A DNA stretch of 39,100 nt from Deltaproteobacteria bacterium (GCA_019310535.1 JAFDED010000034.1:1-39100), one strand, 5' to 3'; shown: positions 23,917 through 33,251, counted from the first letter of the stretch. Made by a program: numbers and translations. Notes: a model not told the origin generated them from the letters alone.

Positions 23917-24786
23917 CTATTCCGGAAAGCCCCTGTAAAGGCCCGCTTCCCGGGCCAGTTGCACAGCTTCCCGGTATTCAAGGCTGTTCAGTGCCCTCCC
24001 TATCTTCGGATGCTCGACGCCCTTGAACATGGGGCGGTACTGGGCCATGACGTTGACGTAGGAATCCGGGGACAACTCCCGGGCGATGAATTCCATGATA
24101 TTGCATGTGCCGGCCAGTCCTTCGGGCATAACCAGATGCCGGATGAGGAGGCCGCGAACGGCGACACCCCTCCGATCCATGGTCAAAATCCCCACCTGCC
24201 GGTGCATCTCGCGCAGTGCATTGCGCATGGCCAGGGGATAATCCGGCGCCGAGGAAAGCTCCTTGGCAACGGCCTCATCCCAGTACTTGGCGTCGGGCAT
24301 ATAAATCTCAATGCCCCCTTCCAGAAGCCGAAGAATTTCGAGGGACTCGTACCCGCCGCAGTTGTATACCAGGGGAACCTCCAGGCCCCTTTCTCGGGCA
24401 ATCCGCGCCGCGTCCATGATGGGGGCCGTGAAGTGCGTGGGAGTAACGAAATTAATGTTGTGGCATCCGCCATCCTGGATTGTCAGCATGATCTCGGCAA
24501 GTTTAGCCACCGAGATCCGGTTGCCGCGTCGAAGGTGGGAGATGTCGTAGTTCTGGCAAAAGATGCAGCCCAGGTTGCAGCCCGCCATGAAAATCGTGCC
24601 TGAGCCCCTGGATCCCACCAGCGGAGGTTCCTCCCCGAAATGGGGGCCGTAGCTGGAGATGACGGGGTCGACAGGCACGCCGCAAAACCCCTCTTCACCT
24701 TTAAGCCGGTTCACGCGGCAATTACGGGGGCAGAGCGTGCACGACTCCATTATCCTGTAAAGCGTATCAATATTATCAAGGTACAT
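23917..24786 (-). CDS. PflA-like radical SAM protein (COG1313 type)
   Basis: The 289-aa protein has an N-terminal cysteine group (Cys16/19/23/35 in CTLCPRNC...GFCG) and the radical SAM triad Cys70-x3-Cys74-x2-Cys77 (GCNLGCIFCQNYDIS). Then come GGCHNINFVTPTHF and YNCGGYESLEILRLLEGGI, typical of the uncharacterised pyruvate-formate-lyase activase-like group. There is no signal peptide, unlike its relative at 20407, and no glycyl radical enzyme gene in the window. The target protein or small molecule is therefore unknown. It stands 186 bp upstream of ychF on the same strand. Confidence 0.85.
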   Translation of the reverse strand: MYLDNIDTLYRIMESCTLCPRNCRVNRLKGEEGFCGVPVDPVISSYGPHFGEEPPLVGSRGSGTIFMAGCNLGCIFCQNYDISHLRRGNRISVAKLAEIMLTIQDGGCHNINFVTPTHFTAPIMDAARIARERGLEVPLVYNCGGYESLEILRLLEGGIEIYMPDAKYWDEAVAKELSSAPDYPLAMRNALREMHRQVGILTMDRRGVAVRGLLIRHLVMPEGLAGTCNIMEFIARELSPDSYVNVMAQYRPMFKGVEHPKIGRALNSLEYREAVQLAREAGLYRGFPE

Positions 24787-24940
24787 GCTTAAAATTTAGC
24801 GCAAGGGGTGGTAAAAGTCAATGAAGGAGATTAAGCCATATAGTTGATTATCCGCGTGTCAACAGGGTAAAATTGCGGCAAATTTATCAGATATGTGATC
24901 CTCCTTGTAAAGGGACTGCTTTTTTACAGTATTTGAATAC

Positions 24941-25558
24941 ATGGAAATCATTTTCTTTCTTAAAGGGCTCATTATCGGCTTCTCAATCGCTGCACCCGTT
25001 GGACCTATCGGTGTTTTATGTATACGCCGCACTCTGGCTGAAGGGCGCACGGTCGGCTTCGTCTCCGGTCTGGGGGCGGCCACGGCTGATGCCATCTATG
25101 GCTGTATCGCCGGATTCGGGCTGACGTTCATTTCACGCATCTTGATCAGCCAGCAGGCGTGGCTTCGCTTCATAGGCGGTGTTTTTCTTTGCTATCTGGG
25201 CTTCAAGACCTTCCTGGCCAGACCGGCCCGGCACGCGGCCGCAGCCAAAGGAACCGGTATAATCGGTGCGTATGGTTCAACGCTTTTCTTGACGGTCACA
25301 AACCCAATGACAATCCTCTCTTTTACGGCGATATTCGCGGGATTGGGGGTGGCAAGGTCCGGTGTGAACTATGTCTCTGCGGGAATACTGGTATTGGGTG
25401 TTTTTACAGGGTCAACCCTGTGGTGGTTTATTTTGAGCAGCATTGCCAATCTCTTTCGGACGAAGTTTGACCTCCGTGGGTTGCGGTGGGTAAACAGAAT
25501 CTCAGGTATAATCATCACGGGCGCCGGTCTCCTTGCCCTCCTGAGTCTGAGAGTATAA
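24941..25558 (+). CDS. LysE/RhtB family amino-acid exporter
   Basis: The 205-aa membrane protein has about six hydrophobic segments. It carries the family opening FLKGLIIGFSIAAPVGPIGVLCIRRTL (split across the first two helices), and then GLGAATADAIYGCIAGFGL. The mid-protein segment LTVTNPMTILSF is the other LysE hallmark. It would export an amino acid or related metabolite across the inner membrane. It is monocistronic and divergent from the radical SAM gene. The substrate cannot be predicted from sequence. Confidence 0.88.
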   Translation: MEIIFFLKGLIIGFSIAAPVGPIGVLCIRRTLAEGRTVGFVSGLGAATADAIYGCIAGFGLTFISRILISQQAWLRFIGGVFLCYLGFKTFLARPARHAAAAKGTGIIGAYGSTLFLTVTNPMTILSFTAIFAGLGVARSGVNYVSAGILVLGVFTGSTLWWFILSSIANLFRTKFDLRGLRWVNRISGIIITGAGLLALLSLRV

Positions 25559-25707
25559 GAGCATACCTTGAATTGATCGCGTGTCCGCGGAGTACTGCCT
25601 TTTACCAAATACCCCGGGCACCTGGCAAGAGCACAATGATTTTACCGGAAACGCCTCCTGCTCTGCTGATTTACGTGGTATAAATTATCAGAATATCGGC
25701 AGGGGTT

Positions 25708-27027
25708 TTACTTATAGACGAGGCTTGGAAGCCACACGATTATTTTCGGGAAAATAATGAGAAGTATTATTCCTAAGATCTGAAGCCCAACGAATGGCAG
25801 GCAACTCCTTATAATACTGCCGAACGTTATTTCCGGAGGAACGATAGATCTCAGAAAAAATAACGAGAAGCCAAAAGGTGGGGTCAGCCAGGCAGTCTGC
25901 AGCATGACGCAGATGAGAAGGGCAAACCAGAGAGGGTTTATTTCCATAACTTCCACAAGAGATAAAAACAAAGGAAGACAGATGTAAAGGATACCGACCC
26001 AATCAATTAACATTCCCAAGAAAAACACAATAATGAGGGCGAAGGCAACCACTCCTATGGGGCCGAGGCCTAAAGCATCGATCACGTCCATGACTATATC
26101 CTCGCCGCCGAGCCCCAAAAATACGCTGGCGAAGGAAACAGCCCCTGATATAATCAGCCCCATCATACCTACATTTTCCATAGTCCTGAGAGCGGAATCC
26201 CATACGAGCCGCCAATTGAGCCTCCGATGGGCAGCAGCCACGATTAATGAACCTAAGGCTCCTGTGCCGGCAGCCTCCGTCGGGGTGGCTATACCCAGTA
26301 TAATCACCCCGAGAACGCAAAGAATAAGGCCCAAAACGGGGATTATGCCTTTAAACAACCGGAGATATTCACGGAAAGAAACCGCCCCCACCCCCTCTGC
26401 CGGAGCCGGGGCAAGCTGTGGGCGCACCGTGCATATTATGCCGATGTAAGTCATATATATTGCCGAAAGGAGAAAGCCCGGTCCGAAAGCCGCCAGGAAC
26501 AGTTTACCCGCCGACATGCCTGATTCGGCTGCATAGAAAATCAACATAATACTGGGGGGGATGAGTATTCCCAGAGTTCCCCCGGCGGCAACAGATCCCA
26601 TGGCCAATTCTTTGTTGTAGCCTTTCTTGAACATAGAAGGCAGAGAAAGCACGCCTGCGGTGACGACGGCGGTGGCAACTATTCCTGTGCATGTTGCAAT
26701 GATGGTTGAGAACGCAATAGTTCCTATTGCCAGTCCTCCCCTGACACGGCGGCCGATAAGGGCCTCCATAGAATCGTAAAGATCCTCAGCCAGTCCGGCC
26801 TTTTCGAGTACAAATCCCATAAAAACAAACAACGGAATAGCCACAAGCACGAAATTCTGCATTACGCCCCAAATGCGTATGACAAACATTTGGAAGCTGT
26901 CCGGACCCCATCCAATGAGGCCGAATACGATGGATAACGTCCCGAGCACAAAAGCAATAGGAGCTCCCATGAAAATGCCGACTATCATGCCAACGAACAT
27001 TAATAATATAAGAACTTCACCGCTCAT
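25708..27027 (-). CDS. dctM: TRAP transporter large permease (DctM)
   Basis: The 439-aa integral membrane protein has about 12 hydrophobic segments. It shows DctM patterns such as IPLFVFMGFVLEKAG, GGTLGILIPPSIMLI and TPTEAAGTGALG. It is the transport-catalysing subunit of a sodium- or proton-driven tripartite (TRAP) uptake system. Its ATG overlaps the DctQ stop (ATGA), which couples their synthesis. It ends the operon. Confidence 0.95.
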   Translation of the reverse strand: MSGEVLILLMFVGMIVGIFMGAPIAFVLGTLSIVFGLIGWGPDSFQMFVIRIWGVMQNFVLVAIPLFVFMGFVLEKAGLAEDLYDSMEALIGRRVRGGLAIGTIAFSTIIATCTGIVATAVVTAGVLSLPSMFKKGYNKELAMGSVAAGGTLGILIPPSIMLIFYAAESGMSAGKLFLAAFGPGFLLSAIYMTYIGIICTVRPQLAPAPAEGVGAVSFREYLRLFKGIIPVLGLILCVLGVIILGIATPTEAAGTGALGSLIVAAAHRRLNWRLVWDSALRTMENVGMMGLIISGAVSFASVFLGLGGEDIVMDVIDALGLGPIGVVAFALIIVFFLGMLIDWVGILYICLPLFLSLVEVMEINPLWFALLICVMLQTAWLTPPFGFSLFFLRSIVPPEITFGSIIRSCLPFVGLQILGIILLIIFPKIIVWLPSLVYK

Positions 27028-27539
27028 ATCTCTTCACCTTTGAAAATATAAATACTATGTCGAATCAATTCTGCTACACCCTGGAGGAAAAGCATGAAAG
27101 CCGCCACAGGAATAATAGTCTTGACATGATACAAAGGGGGTTGCCACCCGCTCCATACCGATGTTTCCCGAATGGCCCACGATGCCCTGGCAAAGTCAAA
27201 CCCGTTTGCAAAAATTATCAAAACAAATGGAAAGAAAAACAACAGATAGGAAACGATGGCCACGATATGTTGTCCGCGGGGTGATAAAAAATTAACAATC
27301 AAATCTACCTTTGCGTGCATGCGTCGCTGAAGGGTATACGCCGTGGTGAGCAAAAGTATGCCCGAATAAATAAACAGTTGCAGCTCAGTGCCCCACATGG
27401 TAGGAGCATTAAATACATATCTCATGGTCACCTCGAAAACCACCAAGAATACGAGGATGATTAAACAAATTGCCATAACAAACCCTTGTGCCTTGCTGAG
27501 GGCATCAATTATAAACAAAATTTTTTTTATCGTGTTCAT
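27024..27539 (-). CDS. dctQ: TRAP transporter small permease (DctQ)
   Basis: The 171-aa protein has four hydrophobic segments and the DctQ-like segments EVTMRYVFNAPTMWGTELQLF and RRMHAKVDLIVNFLSP. It forms the membrane core with DctM. ATG 27539 was chosen because GGGAG lies eight or nine bases upstream; a start at 27572 would lack this. It follows the binding protein by about 73 bp. Confidence 0.93.
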   Translation of the reverse strand: MNTIKKILFIIDALSKAQGFVMAICLIILVFLVVFEVTMRYVFNAPTMWGTELQLFIYSGILLLTTAYTLQRRMHAKVDLIVNFLSPRGQHIVAIVSYLLFFFPFVLIIFANGFDFARASWAIRETSVWSGWQPPLYHVKTIIPVAAFMLFLQGVAELIRHSIYIFKGEEI

Positions 27540-27612
27540 TGAGTCTCCCAAAAGCCGGGGTCTTCGGCGCACTCACCGAAGACCCCTGTTTTTTCCCATT
27601 GGCCTTAGACCA

Positions 27613-28677
27613 TCAGAACTTAGTCCATTCATCATACTGGTAATACTTCTTTCTGTAATCCTTCTGGCTATTCCAAATACGCTTGAACATAGGATACTTG
27701 TCTGCATATTTATTCTTAACTTTTAAGGTGTCCTTCTCCAGTTTAGCCAAATCATCCTCTTGCCATTTAAATATTTTACACCCTTCTTCAACGAACTTCT
27801 CCATGTATATCCTATCCAAGTCCTTAAGTTTAAAGGCTCCATAATGAGAAGAGTCCCGCAACGCTGTAATGAGCATGGCCTGCAGGTCTTTTGGCAGCGC
27901 GTTATATTTTTTTATATTGATTAAGAAATCGCTCAGGCCCGAGGGCTGCCACCATGCCGGTGCAAGTATATAAGGCGCCACCTCGTGGAACTTGAGAGGA
28001 TAATCTGTGCCGGGTGTCAGCCATTCCGCCATATCGACAACACCCCTTTCCAGCGCGCCAAACGTCTCTTCCGCGGCCATGCTCACGGGATGAATACCAT
28101 TCATTTTCAGTACTTCCATGTGAAGCCCCGGCCCGATTCTGAATTTTTTGCCTTTGGCATCGGCAAGGGTGCGTATGGGAATGCGGCAGAAAGCGCCGGT
28201 TTGGACTCCGGTGAATAACCCGGGCACCCATTTGATATTATCCGGATTTGTGAGTTCATTGGCTATTTTTGAGCCCTCACCGTGCCAGTACCACATCAGA
28301 AAAGCGTCTTTCCTCCTGAATCCGAACGGCTGATCGTTGAGAAGGTTCCATGCCGGATTTTTGCCAATCCACCAGTTGGGCCATCCGCATCCCATTTCAA
28401 CCGTACCCGTCCTGACCGCATCATAGATATCTTTTCCCGGAATTAACGCGCCGGACGGATAAGGCTTGATAATAAGCCGTCCGTCGCTCATTATCTTGAG
28501 ATTTTTGGCCATGCGCTCAAGCTCTTTGAAATCAGGCATGACGCTTGTATAAGCCGTTGGCATCTTCCATCTGTATACTTTTTTTGCAAAAGCGGTTTGA
28601 CCAACCAGAAGGAATACCGCCGCCATAACCAAAATCAAGCTAATATTTCCGATTACTCCGCATCTAATCTTTCTCAT
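27613..28677 (-). CDS. dctP: TRAP transporter substrate-binding protein (DctP/TakP type)
   Basis: The 354-aa protein has a signal peptide ending near QTAFA-KKVYRWKM. The mature domain has features of the DctP7/TakP group: YPSGALIPGKDIYDAVRTGTVEMG, KGKKFRIGPGLHMEVLKMNG with the ligand-carboxylate Arg, and AAEETFGALERGVVDMAEW. TakP-like members bind 2-oxo or hydroxy monocarboxylates with help from a metal ion; the ligand here is unknown. GAGGAAG precedes the start. The gene lies 192 bp after the Ntn-hydrolase gene on the same strand and leads the transporter operon. Confidence 0.93.
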   Translation of the reverse strand: MRKIRCGVIGNISLILVMAAVFLLVGQTAFAKKVYRWKMPTAYTSVMPDFKELERMAKNLKIMSDGRLIIKPYPSGALIPGKDIYDAVRTGTVEMGCGWPNWWIGKNPAWNLLNDQPFGFRRKDAFLMWYWHGEGSKIANELTNPDNIKWVPGLFTGVQTGAFCRIPIRTLADAKGKKFRIGPGLHMEVLKMNGIHPVSMAAEETFGALERGVVDMAEWLTPGTDYPLKFHEVAPYILAPAWWQPSGLSDFLINIKKYNALPKDLQAMLITALRDSSHYGAFKLKDLDRIYMEKFVEEGCKIFKWQEDDLAKLEKDTLKVKNKYADKYPMFKRIWNSQKDYRKKYYQYDEWTKF

Positions 28678-28869
28678 TTACTTCTTCCTCCTTGTCTCGT
28701 GTTGGATGCTTAATCAGCCGGGCTTGAACATTAAACGATCTCTTATTAACTTTTATCACACCCCCTTCCCTGCAATGCAAAACGGATAGAAAGCCGTCAT
28801 GTTTCTCCGCTTTAATCGTATGACCTGAATTCGCTTGAAAATCTGATAAAAATGGAGAGGTGCTTTGCG

Positions 28870-29712
28870 TTATTCCAGTTTCAGCGTCTTCCAATTTCCG
28901 GCACAGGGAGAGCCCAATGAAAAATGCATAATTCGGTCTTTTATGTCAATGATAACGGCGGTCAACGTATAGCAGGGATTATCACCGAAAAGCCTGGCCC
29001 CCGGCTGAGTTAATCCATGGGCACATATTGCTCCCGTTTGATCAGTGCGCTCTGCGTGACGGCTTAACAGTAGCTTTGCGTTGTTCACAATCTCTTCAAC
29101 GCTCATCCCCTTAGGAATATTCTCGTACACATCTTTCAAGAAATTTTCCATTGCCTCTTCGCGAGGCAAGCTGTCAACTGGAACAATCGAATTGGATTGT
29201 TTGTCTTTGATTAACCAATGAGAGTTGTTCCCCCGCCCGCAATATCCTCTGTTGGTAAATGTATTATATTGGTATTTCCCCGCACATTGTTCTAAAAGAG
29301 CAATGCCGCCGTCGGCATCGATAACCAGATGATTCCCGCCAACTTGGTGAGGATGACGCGGGACAAAGACCTCAAGCGCTCTGAGGCCCTCATCGACAGT
29401 TGCGCAATTGGCAAGTATTTCCGCGTTCGCCAGGGCCCGTGAGTCGTTTTCAAGCCGAGGAATCTCTTTTTTATCGTGAGCGTCCTGCGCTCTGTAATCG
29501 GAATATGACATTGTTACAGCCAGACCGTGCTGGTTTAGTCCAATGTTAGTGCCGGGCTGTCTCATCATGGACGAAAAAACGGCTCGTGTCCCGTTGACCG
29601 CGCGATGAACCCCGTGAAAAATTTCGGTTTGATGGGCGTCAATGGTTTTCATCAGAAAACCTAACCTCTCTCCTTTCGCATCGACATTAGATACGGCGCC
29701 AATCGTACACAT
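28870..29712 (-). CDS. N-terminal-nucleophile hydrolase, C45/acyltransferase-like
   Basis: The 280-aa protein begins MCTIGAVSNVDAKGERLGFL, so removal of Met exposes Cys2 as the likely nucleophile. GTNIGLNQHGLAVTMSYSDY and HLVIDADGGIALLEQCAGKYQ follow, the pattern of isopenicillin N acyltransferase (C45) and choloylglycine-hydrolase-like enzymes that act on amide bonds. There is no signal peptide, so it acts in the cytoplasm, unlike many bile-salt hydrolases. The ribosome site is GAGGTG. It sits upstream of a TRAP uptake operon, which suggests that the imported compound, or a product of it, is an N-acyl or amide substrate. That link is inference. Confidence 0.75.
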   Translation of the reverse strand: MCTIGAVSNVDAKGERLGFLMKTIDAHQTEIFHGVHRAVNGTRAVFSSMMRQPGTNIGLNQHGLAVTMSYSDYRAQDAHDKKEIPRLENDSRALANAEILANCATVDEGLRALEVFVPRHPHQVGGNHLVIDADGGIALLEQCAGKYQYNTFTNRGYCGRGNNSHWLIKDKQSNSIVPVDSLPREEAMENFLKDVYENIPKGMSVEEIVNNAKLLLSRHAERTDQTGAICAHGLTQPGARLFGDNPCYTLTAVIIDIKDRIMHFSLGSPCAGNWKTLKLE

Positions 29713-29816
29713 TTTTGCACCTCTGCTTAAAAAACACTAAAACCCTATAGTATAAAATTATTTATAAAGACAAGGAAAAACGGACTGGGATTTGACCGTT
29801 TTTTATGGTTTCTTTC

Positions 29817-29847
29817 AATCTGACTGATCAGAAAATGTGGTCAGATT
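29817..29847. promoter_or_regulatory. candidate operator palindrome
   Basis: AATCTGAC (29817-29824) and GTCAGATT (29840-29847) are perfect inverted repeats. TCTGA-CTGA-TCAGA, nested at 29819-29832, adds a second palindrome. The arrangement fits a dimeric regulator controlling two divergent catabolic transcripts. No regulator gene is in the immediate neighbourhood. Confidence 0.45.
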
Positions 29848-30185
29848 TAAGGGTTTGCTAAAGTGATTGCACCATACACATAGAGTAATTTTATGTCAAG
29901 AAATATTTTTTTCATGTTAATGCAATATGATTATGTCACCCCTAAATTGCAATGTGATTAGAAGCGCAGGTGAACCATTGCAAGCTCTCATCCTATTTCT
30001 CCTGTGCCTTCGGCATCCACCCGGCTGCTGGCGCGGTAAGGCGGGCTACCCCCCTTTTTATACATGCTTACCATAGTACGCAGCATTTTTTCCTCACCAT
30101 TTTTTATGAGCGGCGTTTTCAATACGTGTTCTGTTTGGGGAAACCATGTTTGTTCCGTTTCCCCTTTTGGGGAAGAATATTATTC

Positions 30186-30214
30186 TTGACTTCAACACAC
30201 GATTTCGCTATGAG
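30186..30214 (+). promoter_or_regulatory. candidate sigma-70 promoter for PdxA-like gene
   Basis: TTGACT (30186-30191) and TATGAG (30209-30214) have a 17-bp spacer. Transcription from near 30221 gives a leader of about 47 nt. Confidence 0.4.
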
Positions 30215-30267
30215 ACAGAAAAAATCATTAATTTGTATCCATATCCAATCTTTTTGGGGAATTCTCT

Positions 30268-31272
30268 ATGAAAGCACCACGAAAACGAAAGCCAACCTGT
30301 GTGGTCATCGGAGACGCGGCTGGCATCGGTCCTGAAATCACTGTCAAAGCTCTTTTTGACTCCTCACTTTACCATGCAAGTCATCCAATTCTCATCGGAG
30401 ACCCTGAGGTTGTTGAGCAAGCCTTGAGAATCACCAAAATAAATATGGAGGTGCGCCCTATTTCATCGCTTTCTGAAGCTCGAATTCAATATCCTGTACT
30501 GAACATTTTCGATTTGGGAACTCCAAAACTGCAGGGCATCTCTATGGGAAAGATATCCAGCATAAGCGGGCAGGCATTTGTGCGGTGGTTTCAAAAGGCC
30601 ATCGAAATGACGGATACGGGCGAACTGGGGGCCATTGTTTACGCTCCCCTCAACAAAGAAGCCATTCATGCTGCAGGGTACCCCTTCCGCGATGAAGTGG
30701 ATATGATCGATGCGTTCACCAGCGCCCCCACCCCCTATTTGCTGGTCGTCTCCATCGCAGGACGATATCGAAGCGCATCCATTCCTCCTCTGCATATCTC
30801 GCTGCGGCAAGCGTGCGAGTGCATAAACACCGAGACAATCTTCAACTCCATCATCCTTCTCCACGAAGGATTGAAGCGGTTTGGAATAGATAACCCGGTC
30901 ATCGGTGTGGTGGGTTTGAACCCCCATGGGGGTGAATCCGGCCTTCATGGCGATGAGGAAATTAGATTCATCCAGCCCGCAGTTCAGGCTGCTTGGCAGA
31001 AGGGGATCGAAGCTCGCGGCCCCTTCCCTCCTGACACGGTTTTTGTAAAGGCCAAAGCGGGCGAGTTTGACTGCGTACTGGGGATGTATCACGATCAAAC
31101 CAGAATAGCCATGAAATTGCTCAGGTTCAAAAAAATCATATACACCACATTGGGAACATCGCTCAATTTTGTCTCGGTTGCCCATGGAACCGCATATGAT
31201 ATAGCAGGAAAGGGAATAGCGGATCCCGATAATTTCAAGCAAGCTCTGCGATATGGCGCCAGAGTGCGATAA
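30268..31272 (+). CDS. PdxA-like 4-phospho-hydroxyacid dehydrogenase
   Basis: The 334-aa protein is a full-length PdxA-family NAD-dependent dehydrogenase. CVVIGDAAGIGPEITVKALF opens it (Ala replaces the usual Pro in GDPAGIGPE). GAIVYAPLNKEAIHAAG, PLHISLRQ and VVGLNPHGGESG follow. The C-terminal YHDQ and HGTAYDIAGKG complete the metal and substrate site. PdxA2 relatives oxidise phosphorylated four-carbon sugar acids such as threonate or erythronate phosphate rather than make pyridoxal phosphate. No DUF1537 kinase is visible in the window, which weakens that route. A catabolic role is inferred from its neighbours. GGGGAA precedes ATG. Confidence 0.88.
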   Translation: MKAPRKRKPTCVVIGDAAGIGPEITVKALFDSSLYHASHPILIGDPEVVEQALRITKINMEVRPISSLSEARIQYPVLNIFDLGTPKLQGISMGKISSISGQAFVRWFQKAIEMTDTGELGAIVYAPLNKEAIHAAGYPFRDEVDMIDAFTSAPTPYLLVVSIAGRYRSASIPPLHISLRQACECINTETIFNSIILLHEGLKRFGIDNPVIGVVGLNPHGGESGLHGDEEIRFIQPAVQAAWQKGIEARGPFPPDTVFVKAKAGEFDCVLGMYHDQTRIAMKLLRFKKIIYTTLGTSLNFVSVAHGTAYDIAGKGIADPDNFKQALRYGARVR

Positions 31273-31457
31273 TATTTTTCTGTAAACCACGCTATTGAAG
31301 ACAAGCCTTAGTACTTCATGAATCCCGATAGGTAAGTCAGGAATCAGATGTTATTCCCATGGCTGAAGAAAAGAGGTTAAATGGTATATTTTGTTTGATT
31401 TCCCTGCAAGCAACAATTTACTAACCAAGACGTTTACTATGGTAAAGGAGGAGGCCA

Positions 31458-31922
31458 ATGAAGCATAAGACAGTGATTGCAAGTCTTGCAACCTTTGTTT
31501 TTCTCGCCCTATCGATACTCCCTGCTGAAGGCCGCAGCCTTCGGCTTATTCGCAACTATGGCAATAAGGTCATTAAATCTCTCGCAAAAGATCCGGTTAT
31601 TCTGACGGCTGGGCAGAAGTCATCTCCACTCGATCTTTCCAGCCAGGCAAGCGCCAAATTGAAAGAAGCTTTGAAAGGTAAAGATGAAGCGATCGCCATT
31701 TTTGTGATGGACAAAAATGGTGTCGTCGTGGCTGCAAGCGGGCACATGGAGAAGACCCAATACAAGGATGAATACCTTTTTACAATGCCGTTTAAATATG
31801 GAACCTCATCTCATTTCCTGAGCAAGCCATTGAAATTTCAAGGAAAAGATGCTTACTGCTATTATTGGCGGCAATTTGACTGTAATATCGTTGATCAATA
31901 TGTTGCTGATCAAAGTGGATAA
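31458..31922 (+). CDS. small secreted protein, possible Cache-like sensor fold
   Basis: The 154-aa protein has a clear signal peptide (MKHKTVIASLATFVFLALSI, cleaved near PAEG). The segment AIAIFVMDKNGVVVAASGHM looks like the central strand of a Cache/PAS-type extracellular sensing domain. The later FKYGTSSHFLSKPLKFQGKD and two cysteines (YCYYWRQFDC) complete it. No other domain is attached, so it would be a free periplasmic protein. AGGAGG lies just before ATG. It may bind a small ligand or be a partner of a membrane sensor; this is a guess from fold resemblance. Confidence 0.6.
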   Translation: MKHKTVIASLATFVFLALSILPAEGRSLRLIRNYGNKVIKSLAKDPVILTAGQKSSPLDLSSQASAKLKEALKGKDEAIAIFVMDKNGVVVAASGHMEKTQYKDEYLFTMPFKYGTSSHFLSKPLKFQGKDAYCYYWRQFDCNIVDQYVADQSG

Positions 31923-32174
31923 TTCTAGCCAAAGATATTTGAAATTTGAATTCCACCGACTTCGGTTCCATGATTTGGTTGAACACCAAAATTTAGAGAG
32001 CGCCTATCATCAGGCCGATGAATCTATTGACAGAATTATCCGGCTGCTGGCAGTCTGACTATGTTAGAGATAAATTCTCAACATGGCGCTGTAAGACAAC
32101 TAAATGACAAATAACCGAAAACAACCAGAGGAACTCGTTAAACCCGTCATTTGGAAAATTATGGGGAACCCGCC

Positions 32175-33251
32175 ATGGAAATAAAAAAGATTGAGGTTTA
32201 TCGGCTCAAGCTGCCTTTGAAGAAGCCTTATCACATCGCACTGGGGGATATTTCCCATTTCGACACCATGATCACCCTTGCCCATGCCGATGGCAAGATG
32301 GGAGTGGGGGAAACCACCCCTCTGGAGGAATATTCATGGGAATCGGTGGAAGGCATCTGGAGGATCGTCCGGCAATTAGGCGCTGAGATTGTCGGGAAAG
32401 AATTGACCGAAGCAAAGCAGGCGGTTTCCGCCCGTAGCCGCTCAGACCCGTTCGCTGTGACGACCTTGATGACCGCGCTGGAGGCTCTGGAGGACGTGGA
32501 GCTTCTGCGGCCTCCGGAGACAATGGTCGGTGTTGAGATCCTCGGCATCCTCAATGAGACCGCGCTTGACGGAATCGAAAGGGCCGTCCCTGAGTTACTG
32601 GACAGCGGATTTCGCACGATCAAGTTCAAGGTTGGTTTCAATGTGCAGGAGGATATCGAGAAAGTCCGCTTCATCCAGAACCTGCTGGGGGGCCGGGCCC
32701 GCCTGCGGCTGGATGCCAACCAGAGTTACACCTTTGAGAATGCTCAGCGATTCGGCAAAAACGTTGACCCTGCTGGAATCGAACTCCTGGAGCAGCCTCT
32801 CAAGCCTGATGACTGGGGGGGGATGGTACGTTTGTCCCGGGACTATCCGCTACCACTCATGCTCGACGAGGCCATCTACTCCATGGATGAAATCGAGCGG
32901 GCGGGGCAACTGCGCTGCACCCGGTTCATCAAGTTGAAGCTGATGAAGTGCGGCGGGGTGCAGCGTTTTGCCCGGGAGATCAACCGGGTGCGGGAATTGG
33001 GGATGGACATCATCATAGGCAATGGTGTCGCCGCGGACATCGGGTGTTATCACGAGGCTCTTATTTCCTACCATCTTGATCTCCCCAACGCTGGAGAGAT
33101 GAACGGCTTCCTCAAGCCGATGGATGCAGTTGTTGATCCCCGGCTGCGCTTTGAGAGTGGAACAATCGTGCTGGATTCTGCCGCCCCGCCGCGCATTGTC
33201 CGTGAGAAGCTGGAGTCGCTTGCCGTGGACAGCGCGGCATGGACTGCATGA
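32175..33251 (+). CDS. enolase-superfamily muconate cycloisomerase-type enzyme
   Basis: The 358-aa protein has the full MLE-subgroup active site. Lys150-x-Lys152 (TIKFKVG) are the acid-base lysines. Metal ligands are Asp180 (LRLDANQSY), Glu206 (ELLEQP) and Asp231 (MLDEAIYS). The opposite lysines are in KLKLMKCGG (Lys253, Lys255). The N-terminal capping domain is present. Such enzymes include muconate cycloisomerase, o-succinylbenzoate synthase and dipeptide epimerases, and sequence alone does not decide. ATG 32175 was chosen over an upstream frame start because the conserved strand begins there. It is in a cluster with hydroxyacid dehydrogenases. Confidence 0.88.
   Translation: MEIKKIEVYRLKLPLKKPYHIALGDISHFDTMITLAHADGKMGVGETTPLEEYSWESVEGIWRIVRQLGAEIVGKELTEAKQAVSARSRSDPFAVTTLMTALEALEDVELLRPPETMVGVEILGILNETALDGIERAVPELLDSGFRTIKFKVGFNVQEDIEKVRFIQNLLGGRARLRLDANQSYTFENAQRFGKNVDPAGIELLEQPLKPDDWGGMVRLSRDYPLPLMLDEAIYSMDEIERAGQLRCTRFIKLKLMKCGGVQRFAREINRVRELGMDIIIGNGVAADIGCYHEALISYHLDLPNAGEMNGFLKPMDAVVDPRLRFESGTIVLDSAAPPRIVREKLESLAVDSAAWTA

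Larger units (their letters stand above)
29713..30267. other. divergent regulatory region
   Basis: This 555-bp gap separates the Ntn-hydrolase/TRAP genes (minus) from the PdxA-like gene (plus). It contains an inverted-repeat operator candidate (29817-29847) and a plausible plus-strand promoter (30186-30214). On the minus strand, just before the Ntn gene, is an AT-rich stretch with TACTAT but poor -35 spacing. A plus-strand frame from 29970 to 30335 overlaps the PdxA-like start and has no ribosome site; I do not count it as a gene. Confidence 0.5.

Noticed and set aside
29970..30335. 121-aa frame overlapping the start of the PdxA-like gene
   Set aside because: Out of frame with the PdxA-like protein, lacks a ribosome site and has low-complexity hydrophobic composition.
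31849..32058. 69-aa frame overlapping the end of the secreted protein gene
   Set aside because: Considered as a frameshifted continuation, but neither sequence nor ribosome site supports it.
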